From the NCBI RefSeq assembly GCF_051401765.1, contig NW_027480464.1, forward strand, positions 806,001 to 870,000: DNA of 64,000 nucleotides, in the 5' to 3' direction. The position numbers were made by a program, and so were the translations under genes. Numbering within the stretch: the first letter of the stretch is position 1; each line of letters starts with the position of its first letter. The stretch comes from Calliopsis andreniformis. Lineage: Eukaryota > Arthropoda > Insecta > Hymenoptera > Andrenidae. This document shows positions 38,310 to 52,863 of this stretch, in pieces. Under the pieces are notes generated by a model. That model was not told the DNA's origin. It saw only the letters and a program-made list of their open reading frames with translations, and ran no database searches.

Positions 38310-41300
38310 ATCCTCAATCCTCAATCCTCAATCCTCATTCTTCAATCCTCAATACCCAATCCTCAATGTTCAATCCTCAATCCTCAATCCTCAATCCTAA
38401 TTCCTCAATCCTCAATCCTAATTCCTCAATCCTGATTCTTCAGTCCTCAATACCCAATCCTCAATTTCAATGCTCAATCCCCAATCCTCATTTCTCAATC
38501 CTCAATCCTCAACCCTTAGCCCTCATCCTCCATCCTCAGTACTCAATCCTCTATCCTCAATCTTCAATCCTCAATACTCTATCCTCAATCCTCATTCCTC
38601 AAATCCTCAATCCTCAATCCTCAATCTTCAATGCTCAATACTCAATCTGCAATCCTCAATCCTCAAACCTCAATCCTCAATCCTCATTCCTCAATCCTCA
38701 ATACCCAATCCTCAATCCTCAATACTCAATCCTCAATCCTCAATATTCAATCATCAATACTCAATCTTCAATCCTCAATCTTTAATCCTCAATACTCAAT
38801 CTTCAATCCTCAATCCTCAATCCTCAATCCTCAATCCTCTATCCTCAGGCATCAATACTCAATCTACAATGTTCAATCCTCAATCCTTAATCCTCAATCC
38901 ACAATCCTCAACCTTCAATACTCAATATTCAATCTTCAATCCTCAATCCTCAATCCTCAATCCTCAATCCTCAATCCTCAATCCTCAATATTCAATCCTC
39001 AATACTCAATCTTCAATCATCAATCCTCAATCCTCAATTCTCAGTCGTCAATCCTCAGTCATCAATCCTCAATCTTCAATACTCAATCGTCAATCCTTAG
39101 TCCTCAATCCTCAACCCTCAATCCTCGTTCCTCAAACCTCAATCCTCAACCCTCAGTCTTCATCCTCAATCCTCAAACCTCAATCCTCAATCCTCAATAT
39201 TCAAACATCAATACTCAATCTTCAATCCTCAATCCTCAAACCTCAATCCTCAATCCTCATTCTTCAATCCTAAATACCCAATCCTCAATCTTCAACCCTC
39301 AATCCTCAATACTCAATTCTCAATCCTCAATCCTTAATCCTCAGACCACAAACATCAATATTCAACCCCCAGTCCTCGTCCTCAATCCACAACCCTCAAT
39401 CCTCAGTTCTCAATATTCAATCATCAATATTCAATCTTCAATCCTCAATCCTCAATCCTCAATCCTCAATCCTCAATCCTCAATCTTCAACCCTGAATCC
39501 TCAATCCTCAATACTCAATCCTCAATCTTCAATCCTCAATACTCAATCTTCAATCCTCAATCCTCAATCCTCAATCCTCAATCCTCAATCTTCAACCCTC
39601 AACACTCAATCTTCAATCCTCAATCCTCAATCCTCAATACTCAATCCTCAATCTTCAATCCTCAACACTAATCTTCAATCCTCAATCCTCAATCCTCAAT
39701 CCTCAATCCTCATTCTTCAATCCTCAATACCCAATCCTCAATCTTCAATCCTCAATCCTCAATCCTCAATCCTAATCCCTCAATCCTCATTCTTCAATCC
39801 TCAATACCCAATCCTCAATTTCAATTCTCAATCCTCAATCCTCATTTCTCAATCCTCAATCCTCAACCCTCAGCACTCATCCTCCATCCTCAATCCTCAA
39901 TCCTCAATACTCAATCCTCAATCCTCAATCCTCAATCTTCAATCCTCAATGCTCAATCCTCAATCCTCAATCCTCAGTCCTCAGTCCTCAATCTTCAATC
40001 CTCAAACCTCAATCCTCAACCGTCAGTCCTCATTCTCCATCCTCAATCCTCAATCCTCAATCCTCAATCTTCAATCCCCAATACTCAATCTTCAATCCAC
40101 AATCCTCAATCCTCAATCCTCAATCCTCAACCATCAATCCTCATTCCTCAAACCTCAATCCTCAACCCTCAGTCCTCATCCACAATTCTCAATTCTCATT
40201 CCTCAATCGTCAATCCTCAATCTTCAATCCTCAATAATCAATCTCCGATCCTAGATCCTCAATCCCCAATCTTCAATCGTTAATCCTCAATATTCAATCC
40301 TCAATCCCCAGTCATCAATCTTCAATCCTCAATGCTCAATCCTCAATTTTCAACCCTGAATCCTCAATCCTCAATACTCAATCCTCAATCTTCAATCCTC
40401 AATACCCAATCTTCAATCCTCAATCCTCAATCCTCAATCCTCAATCCTCAATCTTCAATCCTCAACACTAATCTTCAATCCTCAATCCCCAATCCTCAGT
40501 CCTCAATCCTCATTCTTCAATCCTCAATACCCAATCCTCAATCTTCAACCCTCAATCCTCAATCCTCAATCCTAATTCCTCAATCCTCAATCTTCAATCC
40601 TCAATACCCAATCCTCAATTTCAATCCTCAATCCTCAATCCTCATTTCTCAATCCTCAATCTTCAACCCTTAGACCTCATCCTCCATCCTCAGTACTCAA
40701 TCCTCTATCCTCAATCTTCAATCCTCAATACTCAATCTTCGATCCTCATTCCTCAATCCTCAATCCTCAATCCTCAATCTTCAATCACCAATACTCAATC
40801 TGCAATCCCCAATACTCAAACCTCAATCCTCAATCCTCATTACTCAATCCTCAATACCCAATCCTCAATCGTCAATCCTCAATCCTCAATCCTCAATATT
40901 CAATCATCAATCCTCAATCTTGAATACTCAATCTTCAATCCTCAATACTCAACCTTCAATCCTCAATCCTCAACCTTCAATCCTCAATCCTCAATCCTCA
41001 GGCATCAATAATCAATCTACAATATTCAATCCACAATCCTCAATCCTCAATCCTCAGGCATCAATACTCAATCTACAATATTCAATCCACAATCCTTAAT
41101 CCTCAATCCACAATCCTCAACCCTCAATACTCAATACTCAATCTTCAATCCTCAATCCTCAATCCTCAATCCTCAATCCTCAATCCTCAATCCTCAATAT
41201 TCAATCCTCAATACTCAATCTTCAATCATCAATCCTCAATCCTCAATTCTCAGTCGTCAATCCTCAGTCATCAATCCTCAATCTTCAATACTCAATCGTC

Positions 41301-44300
41301 AATCCTTAGTCCTGAATCCTCAATCCTCGATCCTCGTTCCTCAAACCTCAATCCTCAACCCTCAGTCTTCATCCTCAATCCTCAAACCTCAATCCTCAAC
41401 CCTCAATATTCAATCACCAATACTCAATCTTCAATCCTCAATCCTCAATCCTCAATCCTCAATCTTCAACCCTGAATCCTCAATCCTCAATACTCAATCC
41501 TCAATCTTCAATCCTCAATACTCAATCTTCAATCCTCAATCCTCAATCCTCAATCCTCAATATTCAATCATCAATACTCAATCTTCAATCCTCAATCCTC
41601 AATCCTCAATTCTCAATCCTCAATCCTCAATCCTCAATCCTCAATACTCAATCCTCAATCCTCAATCCTCAATCCTCAATCCTCAAACCTCAATCCTCAA
41701 TCCTCAATATTCAATCCTCAATACTCAATCTTCAATCCCCAATCCTCAAACCTCAATCCTCAATCCACATTCTTCAATCCTAAATACCCAATCCTTAATC
41801 TTCAATCCTCAATCCTCAATCCTCAATTCTCAATCCTCAATCCTTAATCCTCAGACCTCAAACATCAATATTCAACCCTCAGTCCTCGTCCTCAATACAC
41901 AACCCTCAATCCTCAGTCCTCAATATTCAATCATAAATATTCAATCTTCAATCCTCAATCCTCAATCCTCAATCCTCAATCCTCAATCCTCAGTCTTCAA
42001 CCCTGAATCCTCAATACTCAATCCTCAATCTTCAATCCTCAATACTCAATCTTCAATCCTCAATCCTCAATCGTCAATCCTCAATCCTCAGTTTTCAATC
42101 CTCAACACTCAATCTTCAATCCTCAATCCTCAATCCTCAATCCTCAATCCTCATTCTTCAATCCTCAATACCCAATCCTCAATCTTCAGTCCTCAATCCT
42201 CAATCCTCAATCCTAATTCCTCAATCCTCATTCTTCAATCCTCAATACCCAATCCTCAATTTCTATCCTCAATCCTCAATCCTCATTTCTCAATCCTAAA
42301 CCCTCAACCCTCAGCCCTCATCCTCCATCCTCAGTACTCAATCCTCTATCCTCAATCTTCAATCCTCAATACTCAATCTTCAATCCTCATTCCTCAATCC
42401 TCAATACTCAATCCTCAATCTTCAATCCTCAAACATCAATCCTCAATTCTCAATCCTCAATCCTCAGTCCTCAGTCGTCGAACCTCAATCCCCGACCATT
42501 AGCACTCATCCTCAATCCTCGTTCCTCAATCCTCAATCCTCAAACCTAAATCCTCTACCGTCAGTCCTCGTCCTCAATCCTCAAACCTCAATCCTCAATC
42601 CTCAATATTCAATCATCAATACTCAATCCTCAATCTTCAATCCTCAATACCCAATCTTCAATCCTCAATCCTCAATCCTCAATCCTCAATCCTCAATCTT
42701 CAATCCTCAACACTAATCTTCAATCCTCAATCCCCAATCCTCAATCCTCAATCCTCATTCTTGAATCCTCAATACCCAATCCTCAATCTTCAATCCTCAA
42801 TCCTCAATCCTCAATCCTAATTCCTCAATCCTCATTCTTCAATCCTCAATACCCAATCCTCAATTTCAATCCTCAATCCTCAATCCTCATTTCTCAATCC
42901 TCAATCTTCAACCCTCAGCCCTCATCCTCCATCCTCAGTACTCAATCCTCTATCCTCAATCTTCAATCCTCAATACTCAATCTTCGATCCTCATTCCTCA
43001 ATCCTCAATCCTCAATCCTCAATCTTCAATCGCCAATAATCAACCTGCAATCCACAATACTCAAACCTCAATCCTCAATCCTCATTACTCAATCCTCAAT
43101 ACCCAATCCTCAATCCTCAATCCTCAATCCTCAATCCTCAATATTCATTCATCAATACTCAATCTTGAATCCTCAATCTTCAATCCTCAATACTCAATCT
43201 TCAATCCTCAATCCTCAATCCTCAATCCTCAATCCTCATTCTTCAATCCTCAATACCCAATCCTCAATCTTCAATCCTCAATCCTCAATCCTCAATCCTA
43301 ATTCCTCAATCCTCATTCTTCAATCCTCAATACCCAATCCTCAATTTCAATCCTCAATCCTCAATCCTCATTTCTCAATCCTCAATCCTCAACCCTCAGC
43401 CCTCATCCTCCATCCTCAGTACTCAATCCTCTATCCTCAATCTTCAATCCTCAATACTCAATCTTCAATCCTCATTCCTCAATCCTCAATCCTCAATCCT
43501 CAATCTTCAATCCTCAAACATCTATCCTCAATTCTCAATCCTCAATCCTCAGTCCTCAGTCGTCGAACATCAATCCCCGACCCTTAGCACTCATCCTCAA
43601 TCCTCATCCCTCAATCCTCAATCCTCAAACCTAAATCCTCTACCGTCAGTCCTCGTCCTCAATCCTCAAACCTCAATCCTCAATCCTCAATATTCAATCA
43701 TCAATTCTCAATCTTCGATCCTCAATCCTCAATCCTCAATCCTCAATCCTCAATCCTCAATCCTCAATATTCGAACCATCAATACTCAATCTTTAACCCT
43801 CAATCTTCAATCCTCAATGCTCAAACCTCAATCCTCAATCCTCATTCTTCAATCCTAAATACCCAATCCTCAATTTCCAATCCTCAATCCTCAATCCTCA
43901 ATTCTCAATCCTCAATCCTTAATCCTCAGACCTCAAACATCAATATTCAACCCTCAGTCCTCGTCCTCAATCGACAACCCTCAATCCTCAGTCCTCAATA
44001 TTCAATCATCAATATTCAATCTTCAATCCTCAATCCTCAATCCTCAATCCTCAATCCTCAATCCTCAATTTTCAACCCTGAATCCGCAATCCTCAATAAT
44101 CAATCCTCTATCTTCAATCCTCAATACTCAATCTTCAATCCTTAATCCTCAATCTGCAATCCCGAATCCCCAGTACTCAATCTTCAATCCTCAATGCTCA
44201 ATCCTCAATCCTCAATCCTCAGTCCTCAGTCCTCAATCTTCAATCCTCAAACCTCAATCCTCAACCGTCAGTCCTCATCCTCCATCCTCAATCCTCAATC

Positions 44301-45586
44301 CTCAATCCTCAATCTTCAATCCCCAATACTCAATCTTCAATCCTCAATCCTCAATCCTCAATCCTCAATCCTCAATCCTCAGGTATCAATACTCAATCTT
44401 CAATACTCAATCCTCAATCCTCAATCCTCAATCCTCAACCCTCAATCCTCAACCATCAATCCTCATTCCTCAAACCTCAATCCTCAACCCTCAGTCCTCA
44501 TCCTCAATTCTCAATTCTCAATCCTCAATCGTCAATCCTCAATCTTCAATCCTCAATAATCAATCTCCGATCCTAGATCCTCAATCCCCAATCTTCAATC
44601 GTTAATCCTCAATATTCAATCCTCAATCCCCAGTCATCAATCTTCAATCCTCAATGCTCAATCCTCAATCCTCAATCCTCAATCCTCAGTCCTCAATCCC
44701 CAATCCTCAATCCTCTAACCTCAATCCTCAACCGTCAGTCCTCGTCCTCAATCCTCAAACCTCAAACCTCAATCCTCAATATTCAATCGACAATACTCAA
44801 TCATCAATCCTCAATCCTCAAACCTCAATCCTCAATCCTCATTCTCCAATCCTAAATACCCAATCCTCAATCTTCAATCCTCAATCCTCAATCCTCAATT
44901 CTCAATCCTCAATCCTTAATACTCAGACCTCAAACATCAATATTCAACCCTCAGCCCTCGTCCTCAATCCGCAACCCTCAATCCTCAGTCCTCAATATTC
45001 AATCATCAATGTTCAATCTTCAATCCTCAATCCGCAATCCTCAATCCTCGATTCTCAATCCTCAATTTTCAACCCTGAATCCTCAATCCTCAATACTCAA
45101 TCCTCAATCTTCAATCCTCAATACCCAATCTTCAATCCTCAATCCTCAATCCTCAATCCTCAATCCTCAATCTTCAATCCTCAACACTAATCTTCAATCC
45201 TCAATCCCCAATCCTCAGTCCTCAATCCTCATTCTTCAATCCTCAATACCCAATCCTCAATCTTCAACCCTCAATCCTCAATCCTCAATCCTAATTCCTC
45301 AATCCTCATTCTTCAATCCTCAATACCCAATCCTCAATTTCAATCCTCAATCCTCAATCCTCATTTCTCAATCCTCAATCTTCAACCCTCAGCCCTCATC
45401 CTCCATCCTCAGTACTCAATCCTCTATCCTCAATCTTCAATCCTCAATACTCAATCTTCGATCCTCATTCCTCAATCCTCAATCCTCAATCCTCAATCTT
45501 CAATCGCCAATACTCAATCTGCAATCCCCAATACTCAAACCTCAATCCTCTATCCTCATTACTCAATCCTCAATACCCAATCCTCA
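38310..45586 (+). repeat. 7,277-bp higher-order unit, copy 1
   Basis: All markers in this segment recur exactly 7,277 bases later, for example CAATGTTC (GTT at 38,368 and 45,645), the CpG cassettes at 42,474/49,751 and 43,559/50,836, and the doublets at 40,999/48,276. The left breakpoint lies in a short canonical run around 38,305-38,330, before which the sequences differ. The right part (40,344 onward) is itself a copy of 21,749-26,99x (offset 18,595). The length is 1,039 heptamers plus 4 bases. Confidence 0.92.
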
Positions 45587-48500
45587 ATCCTCAATCCTCA
45601 ATCCTCAATCCTCATTCTTCAATCCTCAATACCCAATCCTCAATGTTCAATCCTCAATCCTCAATCCTCAATCCTAATTCCTCAATCCTCAATCCTAATT
45701 CCTCAATCCTGATTCTTCAGTCCTCAATACCCAATCCTCAATTTCAATGCTCAATCCCCAATCCTCATTTCTCAATCCTCAATCCTCAACCCTTAGCCCT
45801 CATCCTCCATCCTCAGTACTCAATCCTCTATCCTCAATCTTCAATCCTCAATACTCTATCCTCAATCCTCATTCCTCAAATCCTCAATCCTCAATCCTCA
45901 ATCTTCAATGCTCAATACTCAATCTGCAATCCTCAATCCTCAAACCTCAATCCTCAATCCTCATTCCTCAATCCTCAATACCCAATCCTCAATCCTCAAT
46001 ACTCAATCCTCAATCCTCAATATTCAATCATCAATACTCAATCTTCAATCCTCAATCTTTAATCCTCAATACTCAATCTTCAATCCTCAATCCTCAATCC
46101 TCAATCCTCAATCCTCTATCCTCAGGCATCAATACTCAATCTACAATGTTCAATCCTCAATCCTTAATCCTCAATCCACAATCCTCAACCTTCAATACTC
46201 AATATTCAATCTTCAATCCTCAATCCTCAATCCTCAATCCTCAATCCTCAATCCTCAATCCTCAATATTCAATCCTCAATACTCAATCTTCAATCATCAA
46301 TCCTCAATCCTCAATTCTCAGTCGTCAATCCTCAGTCATCAATCCTCAATCTTCAATACTCAATCGTCAATCCTTAGTCCTCAATCCTCAACCCTCAATC
46401 CTCGTTCCTCAAACCTCAATCCTCAACCCTCAGTCTTCATCCTCAATCCTCAAACCTCAATCCTCAATCCTCAATATTCAAACATCAATACTCAATCTTC
46501 AATCCTCAATCCTCAAACCTCAATCCTCAATCCTCATTCTTCAATCCTAAATACCCAATCCTCAATCTTCAACCCTCAATCCTCAATACTCAATTCTCAA
46601 TCCTCAATCCTTAATCCTCAGACCACAAACATCAATATTCAACCCCCAGTCCTCGTCCTCAATCCACAACCCTCAATCCTCAGTTCTCAATATTCAATCA
46701 TCAATATTCAATCTTCAATCCTCAATCCTCAATCCTCAATCCTCAATCCTCAATCCTCAATCTTCAACCCTGAATCCTCAATCCTCAATACTCAATCCTC
46801 AATCTTCAATCCTCAATACTCAATCTTCAATCCTCAATCCTCAATCCTCAATCCTCAATCCTCAATCTTCAACCCTCAACACTCAATCTTCAATCCTCAA
46901 TCCTCAATCCTCAATACTCAATCCTCAATCTTCAATCCTCAACACTAATCTTCAATCCTCAATCCTCAATCCTCAATCCTCAATCCTCATTCTTCAATCC
47001 TCAATACCCAATCCTCAATCTTCAATCCTCAATCCTCAATCCTCAATCCTAATCCCTCAATCCTCATTCTTCAATCCTCAATACCCAATCCTCAATTTCA
47101 ATTCTCAATCCTCAATCCTCATTTCTCAATCCTCAATCCTCAACCCTCAGCACTCATCCTCCATCCTCAATCCTCAATCCTCAATACTCAATCCTCAATC
47201 CTCAATCCTCAATCTTCAATCCTCAATGCTCAATCCTCAATCCTCAATCCTCAGTCCTCAGTCCTCAATCTTCAATCCTCAAACCTCAATCCTCAACCGT
47301 CAGTCCTCATTCTCCATCCTCAATCCTCAATCCTCAATCCTCAATCTTCAATCCCCAATACTCAATCTTCAATCCACAATCCTCAATCCTCAATCCTCAA
47401 TCCTCAACCATCAATCCTCATTCCTCAAACCTCAATCCTCAACCCTCAGTCCTCATCCACAATTCTCAATTCTCATTCCTCAATCGTCAATCCTCAATCT
47501 TCAATCCTCAATAATCAATCTCCGATCCTAGATCCTCAATCCCCAATCTTCAATCGTTAATCCTCAATATTCAATCCTCAATCCCCAGTCATCAATCTTC
47601 AATCCTCAATGCTCAATCCTCAATTTTCAACCCTGAATCCTCAATCCTCAATACTCAATCCTCAATCTTCAATCCTCAATACCCAATCTTCAATCCTCAA
47701 TCCTCAATCCTCAATCCTCAATCCTCAATCTTCAATCCTCAACACTAATCTTCAATCCTCAATCCCCAATCCTCAGTCCTCAATCCTCATTCTTCAATCC
47801 TCAATACCCAATCCTCAATCTTCAACCCTCAATCCTCAATCCTCAATCCTAATTCCTCAATCCTCAATCTTCAATCCTCAATACCCAATCCTCAATTTCA
47901 ATCCTCAATCCTCAATCCTCATTTCTCAATCCTCAATCTTCAACCCTTAGACCTCATCCTCCATCCTCAGTACTCAATCCTCTATCCTCAATCTTCAATC
48001 CTCAATACTCAATCTTCGATCCTCATTCCTCAATCCTCAATCCTCAATCCTCAATCTTCAATCACCAATACTCAATCTGCAATCCCCAATACTCAAACCT
48101 CAATCCTCAATCCTCATTACTCAATCCTCAATACCCAATCCTCAATCGTCAATCCTCAATCCTCAATCCTCAATATTCAATCATCAATCCTCAATCTTGA
48201 ATACTCAATCTTCAATCCTCAATACTCAACCTTCAATCCTCAATCCTCAACCTTCAATCCTCAATCCTCAATCCTCAGGCATCAATAATCAATCTACAAT
48301 ATTCAATCCACAATCCTCAATCCTCAATCCTCAGGCATCAATACTCAATCTACAATATTCAATCCACAATCCTTAATCCTCAATCCACAATCCTCAACCC
48401 TCAATACTCAATACTCAATCTTCAATCCTCAATCCTCAATCCTCAATCCTCAATCCTCAATCCTCAATCCTCAATATTCAATCCTCAATACTCAATCTTC

Positions 48501-51500
48501 AATCATCAATCCTCAATCCTCAATTCTCAGTCGTCAATCCTCAGTCATCAATCCTCAATCTTCAATACTCAATCGTCAATCCTTAGTCCTGAATCCTCAA
48601 TCCTCGATCCTCGTTCCTCAAACCTCAATCCTCAACCCTCAGTCTTCATCCTCAATCCTCAAACCTCAATCCTCAACCCTCAATATTCAATCACCAATAC
48701 TCAATCTTCAATCCTCAATCCTCAATCCTCAATCCTCAATCTTCAACCCTGAATCCTCAATCCTCAATACTCAATCCTCAATCTTCAATCCTCAATACTC
48801 AATCTTCAATCCTCAATCCTCAATCCTCAATCCTCAATATTCAATCATCAATACTCAATCTTCAATCCTCAATCCTCAATCCTCAATTCTCAATCCTCAA
48901 TCCTCAATCCTCAATCCTCAATACTCAATCCTCAATCCTCAATCCTCAATCCTCAATCCTCAAACCTCAATCCTCAATCCTCAATATTCAATCCTCAATA
49001 CTCAATCTTCAATCCCCAATCCTCAAACCTCAATCCTCAATCCACATTCTTCAATCCTAAATACCCAATCCTTAATCTTCAATCCTCAATCCTCAATCCT
49101 CAATTCTCAATCCTCAATCCTTAATCCTCAGACCTCAAACATCAATATTCAACCCTCAGTCCTCGTCCTCAATACACAACCCTCAATCCTCAGTCCTCAA
49201 TATTCAATCATAAATATTCAATCTTCAATCCTCAATCCTCAATCCTCAATCCTCAATCCTCAATCCTCAGTCTTCAACCCTGAATCCTCAATACTCAATC
49301 CTCAATCTTCAATCCTCAATACTCAATCTTCAATCCTCAATCCTCAATCGTCAATCCTCAATCCTCAGTTTTCAATCCTCAACACTCAATCTTCAATCCT
49401 CAATCCTCAATCCTCAATCCTCAATCCTCATTCTTCAATCCTCAATACCCAATCCTCAATCTTCAGTCCTCAATCCTCAATCCTCAATCCTAATTCCTCA
49501 ATCCTCATTCTTCAATCCTCAATACCCAATCCTCAATTTCTATCCTCAATCCTCAATCCTCATTTCTCAATCCTAAACCCTCAACCCTCAGCCCTCATCC
49601 TCCATCCTCAGTACTCAATCCTCTATCCTCAATCTTCAATCCTCAATACTCAATCTTCAATCCTCATTCCTCAATCCTCAATACTCAATCCTCAATCTTC
49701 AATCCTCAAACATCAATCCTCAATTCTCAATCCTCAATCCTCAGTCCTCAGTCGTCGAACCTCAATCCCCGACCATTAGCACTCATCCTCAATCCTCGTT
49801 CCTCAATCCTCAATCCTCAAACCTAAATCCTCTACCGTCAGTCCTCGTCCTCAATCCTCAAACCTCAATCCTCAATCCTCAATATTCAATCATCAATACT
49901 CAATCCTCAATCTTCAATCCTCAATACCCAATCTTCAATCCTCAATCCTCAATCCTCAATCCTCAATCCTCAATCTTCAATCCTCAACACTAATCTTCAA
50001 TCCTCAATCCCCAATCCTCAATCCTCAATCCTCATTCTTGAATCCTCAATACCCAATCCTCAATCTTCAATCCTCAATCCTCAATCCTCAATCCTAATTC
50101 CTCAATCCTCATTCTTCAATCCTCAATACCCAATCCTCAATTTCAATCCTCAATCCTCAATCCTCATTTCTCAATCCTCAATCTTCAACCCTCAGCCCTC
50201 ATCCTCCATCCTCAGTACTCAATCCTCTATCCTCAATCTTCAATCCTCAATACTCAATCTTCGATCCTCATTCCTCAATCCTCAATCCTCAATCCTCAAT
50301 CTTCAATCGCCAATAATCAACCTGCAATCCACAATACTCAAACCTCAATCCTCAATCCTCATTACTCAATCCTCAATACCCAATCCTCAATCCTCAATCC
50401 TCAATCCTCAATCCTCAATATTCATTCATCAATACTCAATCTTGAATCCTCAATCTTCAATCCTCAATACTCAATCTTCAATCCTCAATCCTCAATCCTC
50501 AATCCTCAATCCTCATTCTTCAATCCTCAATACCCAATCCTCAATCTTCAATCCTCAATCCTCAATCCTCAATCCTAATTCCTCAATCCTCATTCTTCAA
50601 TCCTCAATACCCAATCCTCAATTTCAATCCTCAATCCTCAATCCTCATTTCTCAATCCTCAATCCTCAACCCTCAGCCCTCATCCTCCATCCTCAGTACT
50701 CAATCCTCTATCCTCAATCTTCAATCCTCAATACTCAATCTTCAATCCTCATTCCTCAATCCTCAATCCTCAATCCTCAATCTTCAATCCTCAAACATCT
50801 ATCCTCAATTCTCAATCCTCAATCCTCAGTCCTCAGTCGTCGAACATCAATCCCCGACCCTTAGCACTCATCCTCAATCCTCATCCCTCAATCCTCAATC
50901 CTCAAACCTAAATCCTCTACCGTCAGTCCTCGTCCTCAATCCTCAAACCTCAATCCTCAATCCTCAATATTCAATCATCAATTCTCAATCTTCGATCCTC
51001 AATCCTCAATCCTCAATCCTCAATCCTCAATCCTCAATCCTCAATATTCGAACCATCAATACTCAATCTTTAACCCTCAATCTTCAATCCTCAATGCTCA
51101 AACCTCAATCCTCAATCCTCATTCTTCAATCCTAAATACCCAATCCTCAATTTCCAATCCGCAATCCTCAATCCTCAATTCTCAATCCTCAATCCTTAAT
51201 CCTCAGACCTCAAACATCAATATTCAACCCTCAGTCCTCGTCCTCAATCGACAACCCTCAATCCTCAGTCCTCAATATTCAATCATCAATATTCAATCTT
51301 CAATCCTCAATCCTCAATCCTCAATCCTCAATCCTCAATCCTCAATTTTCAACCCTGAATCCGCAATCCTCAATAATCAATCCTCTATCTTCAATCCTCA
51401 ATACTCAATCTTCAATCCTTAATCCTCAATCTGCAATCCCGAATCCCCAGTACTCAATCTTCAATCCTCAATGCTCAATCCTCAATCCTCAATCCTCAGT

Positions 51501-52863
51501 CCTCAGTCCTCAATCTTCAATCCTCAAACCTCAATCCTCAACCGTCAGTCCTCATCCTCCATCCTCAATCCTCAATCCTCAATCCTCAATCTTCAATCCC
51601 CAATACTCAATCTTCAATCCTCAATCCTCAATCCTCAATCCTCAATCCTCAATCCTCAGGTATCAATACTCAATCTTCAATACTCAATCCTCAATCCTCA
51701 ATCCTCAATCCTCAACCCTCAATCCTCAACCATCAATCCTCATTCCTCAAACCTCAATCCTCAACCCTCAGTCCTCATCCTCAATTCTCAATTCTCAATC
51801 CTCAATCGTCAATCCTCAATCTTCAATCCTCAATAATCAATCTCCGATCCTAGATCCTCAATCCCCAATCTTCAATCGTTAATCCTCAATATTCAATCCT
51901 CAATCCCCAGTCATCAATCTTCAATCCTCAATGCTCAATCCTCAATCCTCAATCCTCAATCCTCAGTCCTCAATCCCCAATCCTCAATCCTCTAACCTCA
52001 ATCCTCAACCGTCAGTCCTCGTCCTCAATCCTCAAACCTCAAACCTCAATCCTCAATATTCAATCGACAATACTCAATCATCAATCCTCAATCCTCAAAC
52101 CTCAATCCTCAATCCTCATTCTCCAATCCTAAATACCCAATCCTCAATCTTCAATCCTCAATCCTCAATCCTCAATTCTCAATCCTCAATCCTTAATACT
52201 CAGACCTCAAACATCAATATTCAACCCTCAGCCCTCGTCCTCAATCCGCAACCCTCAATCCTCAGTCCTCAATATTCAATCATCAATGTTCAATCTTCAA
52301 TCCTCAATCCGCAATCCTCAATCCTCGATTCTCAATCCTCAATTTTCAACCCTGAATCCTCAATCCTCAATACTCAATCCTCAATCTTCAATCCTCAATA
52401 CCCAATCTTCAATCCTCAATCCTCAATCCTCAATCCTCAATCCTCAATCTTCAATCCTCAACACTAATCTTCAATCCTCAATCCCCAATCCTCAGTCCTC
52501 AATCCTCATTCTTCAATCCTCAATACCCAATCCTCAATCTTCAACCCTCAATCCTCAATCCTCAATCCTAATTCCTCAATCCTCATTCTTCAATCCTCAA
52601 TACCCAATCCTCAATTTCAATCCTCAATCCTCAATCCTCATTTCTCAATCCTCAATCTTCAACCCTCAGCCCTCATCCTCCATCCTCAGTACTCAATCCT
52701 CTATCCTCAATCTTCAATCCTCAATACTCAATCTTCGATCCTCATTCCTCAATCCTCAATCCTCAATCCTCAATCTTCAATCGCCAATACTCAATCTGCA
52801 ATCCCCAATACTCAAACCTCAATCCTCTATCCTCATTACTCAATCCTCAATACCCAATCCTCA
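45587..52863 (+). repeat. 7,277-bp higher-order unit, copy 2
   Basis: Head-to-tail with copy 1 and almost identical to it. One substitution was found by eye, T at 43,884 against G at 51,161; the comparison was not exhaustive. Beyond about 52,863 the sequence continues as 26,99x onward (offset 25,872), which is the original continuation. Copy 1 instead runs straight into copy 2. That is the expected footprint of a simple tandem duplication. Confidence 0.92.

Noticed and set aside
38366..52467. A repetitive antifreeze, silk or surface protein gene family, suggested by identical reading frames recurring every 7,277 bases
   Set aside because: The frames recur because the DNA block is duplicated. 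Conservation includes the stretches outside the frames equally, and neither introns nor unique 5' or 3' ends are seen.
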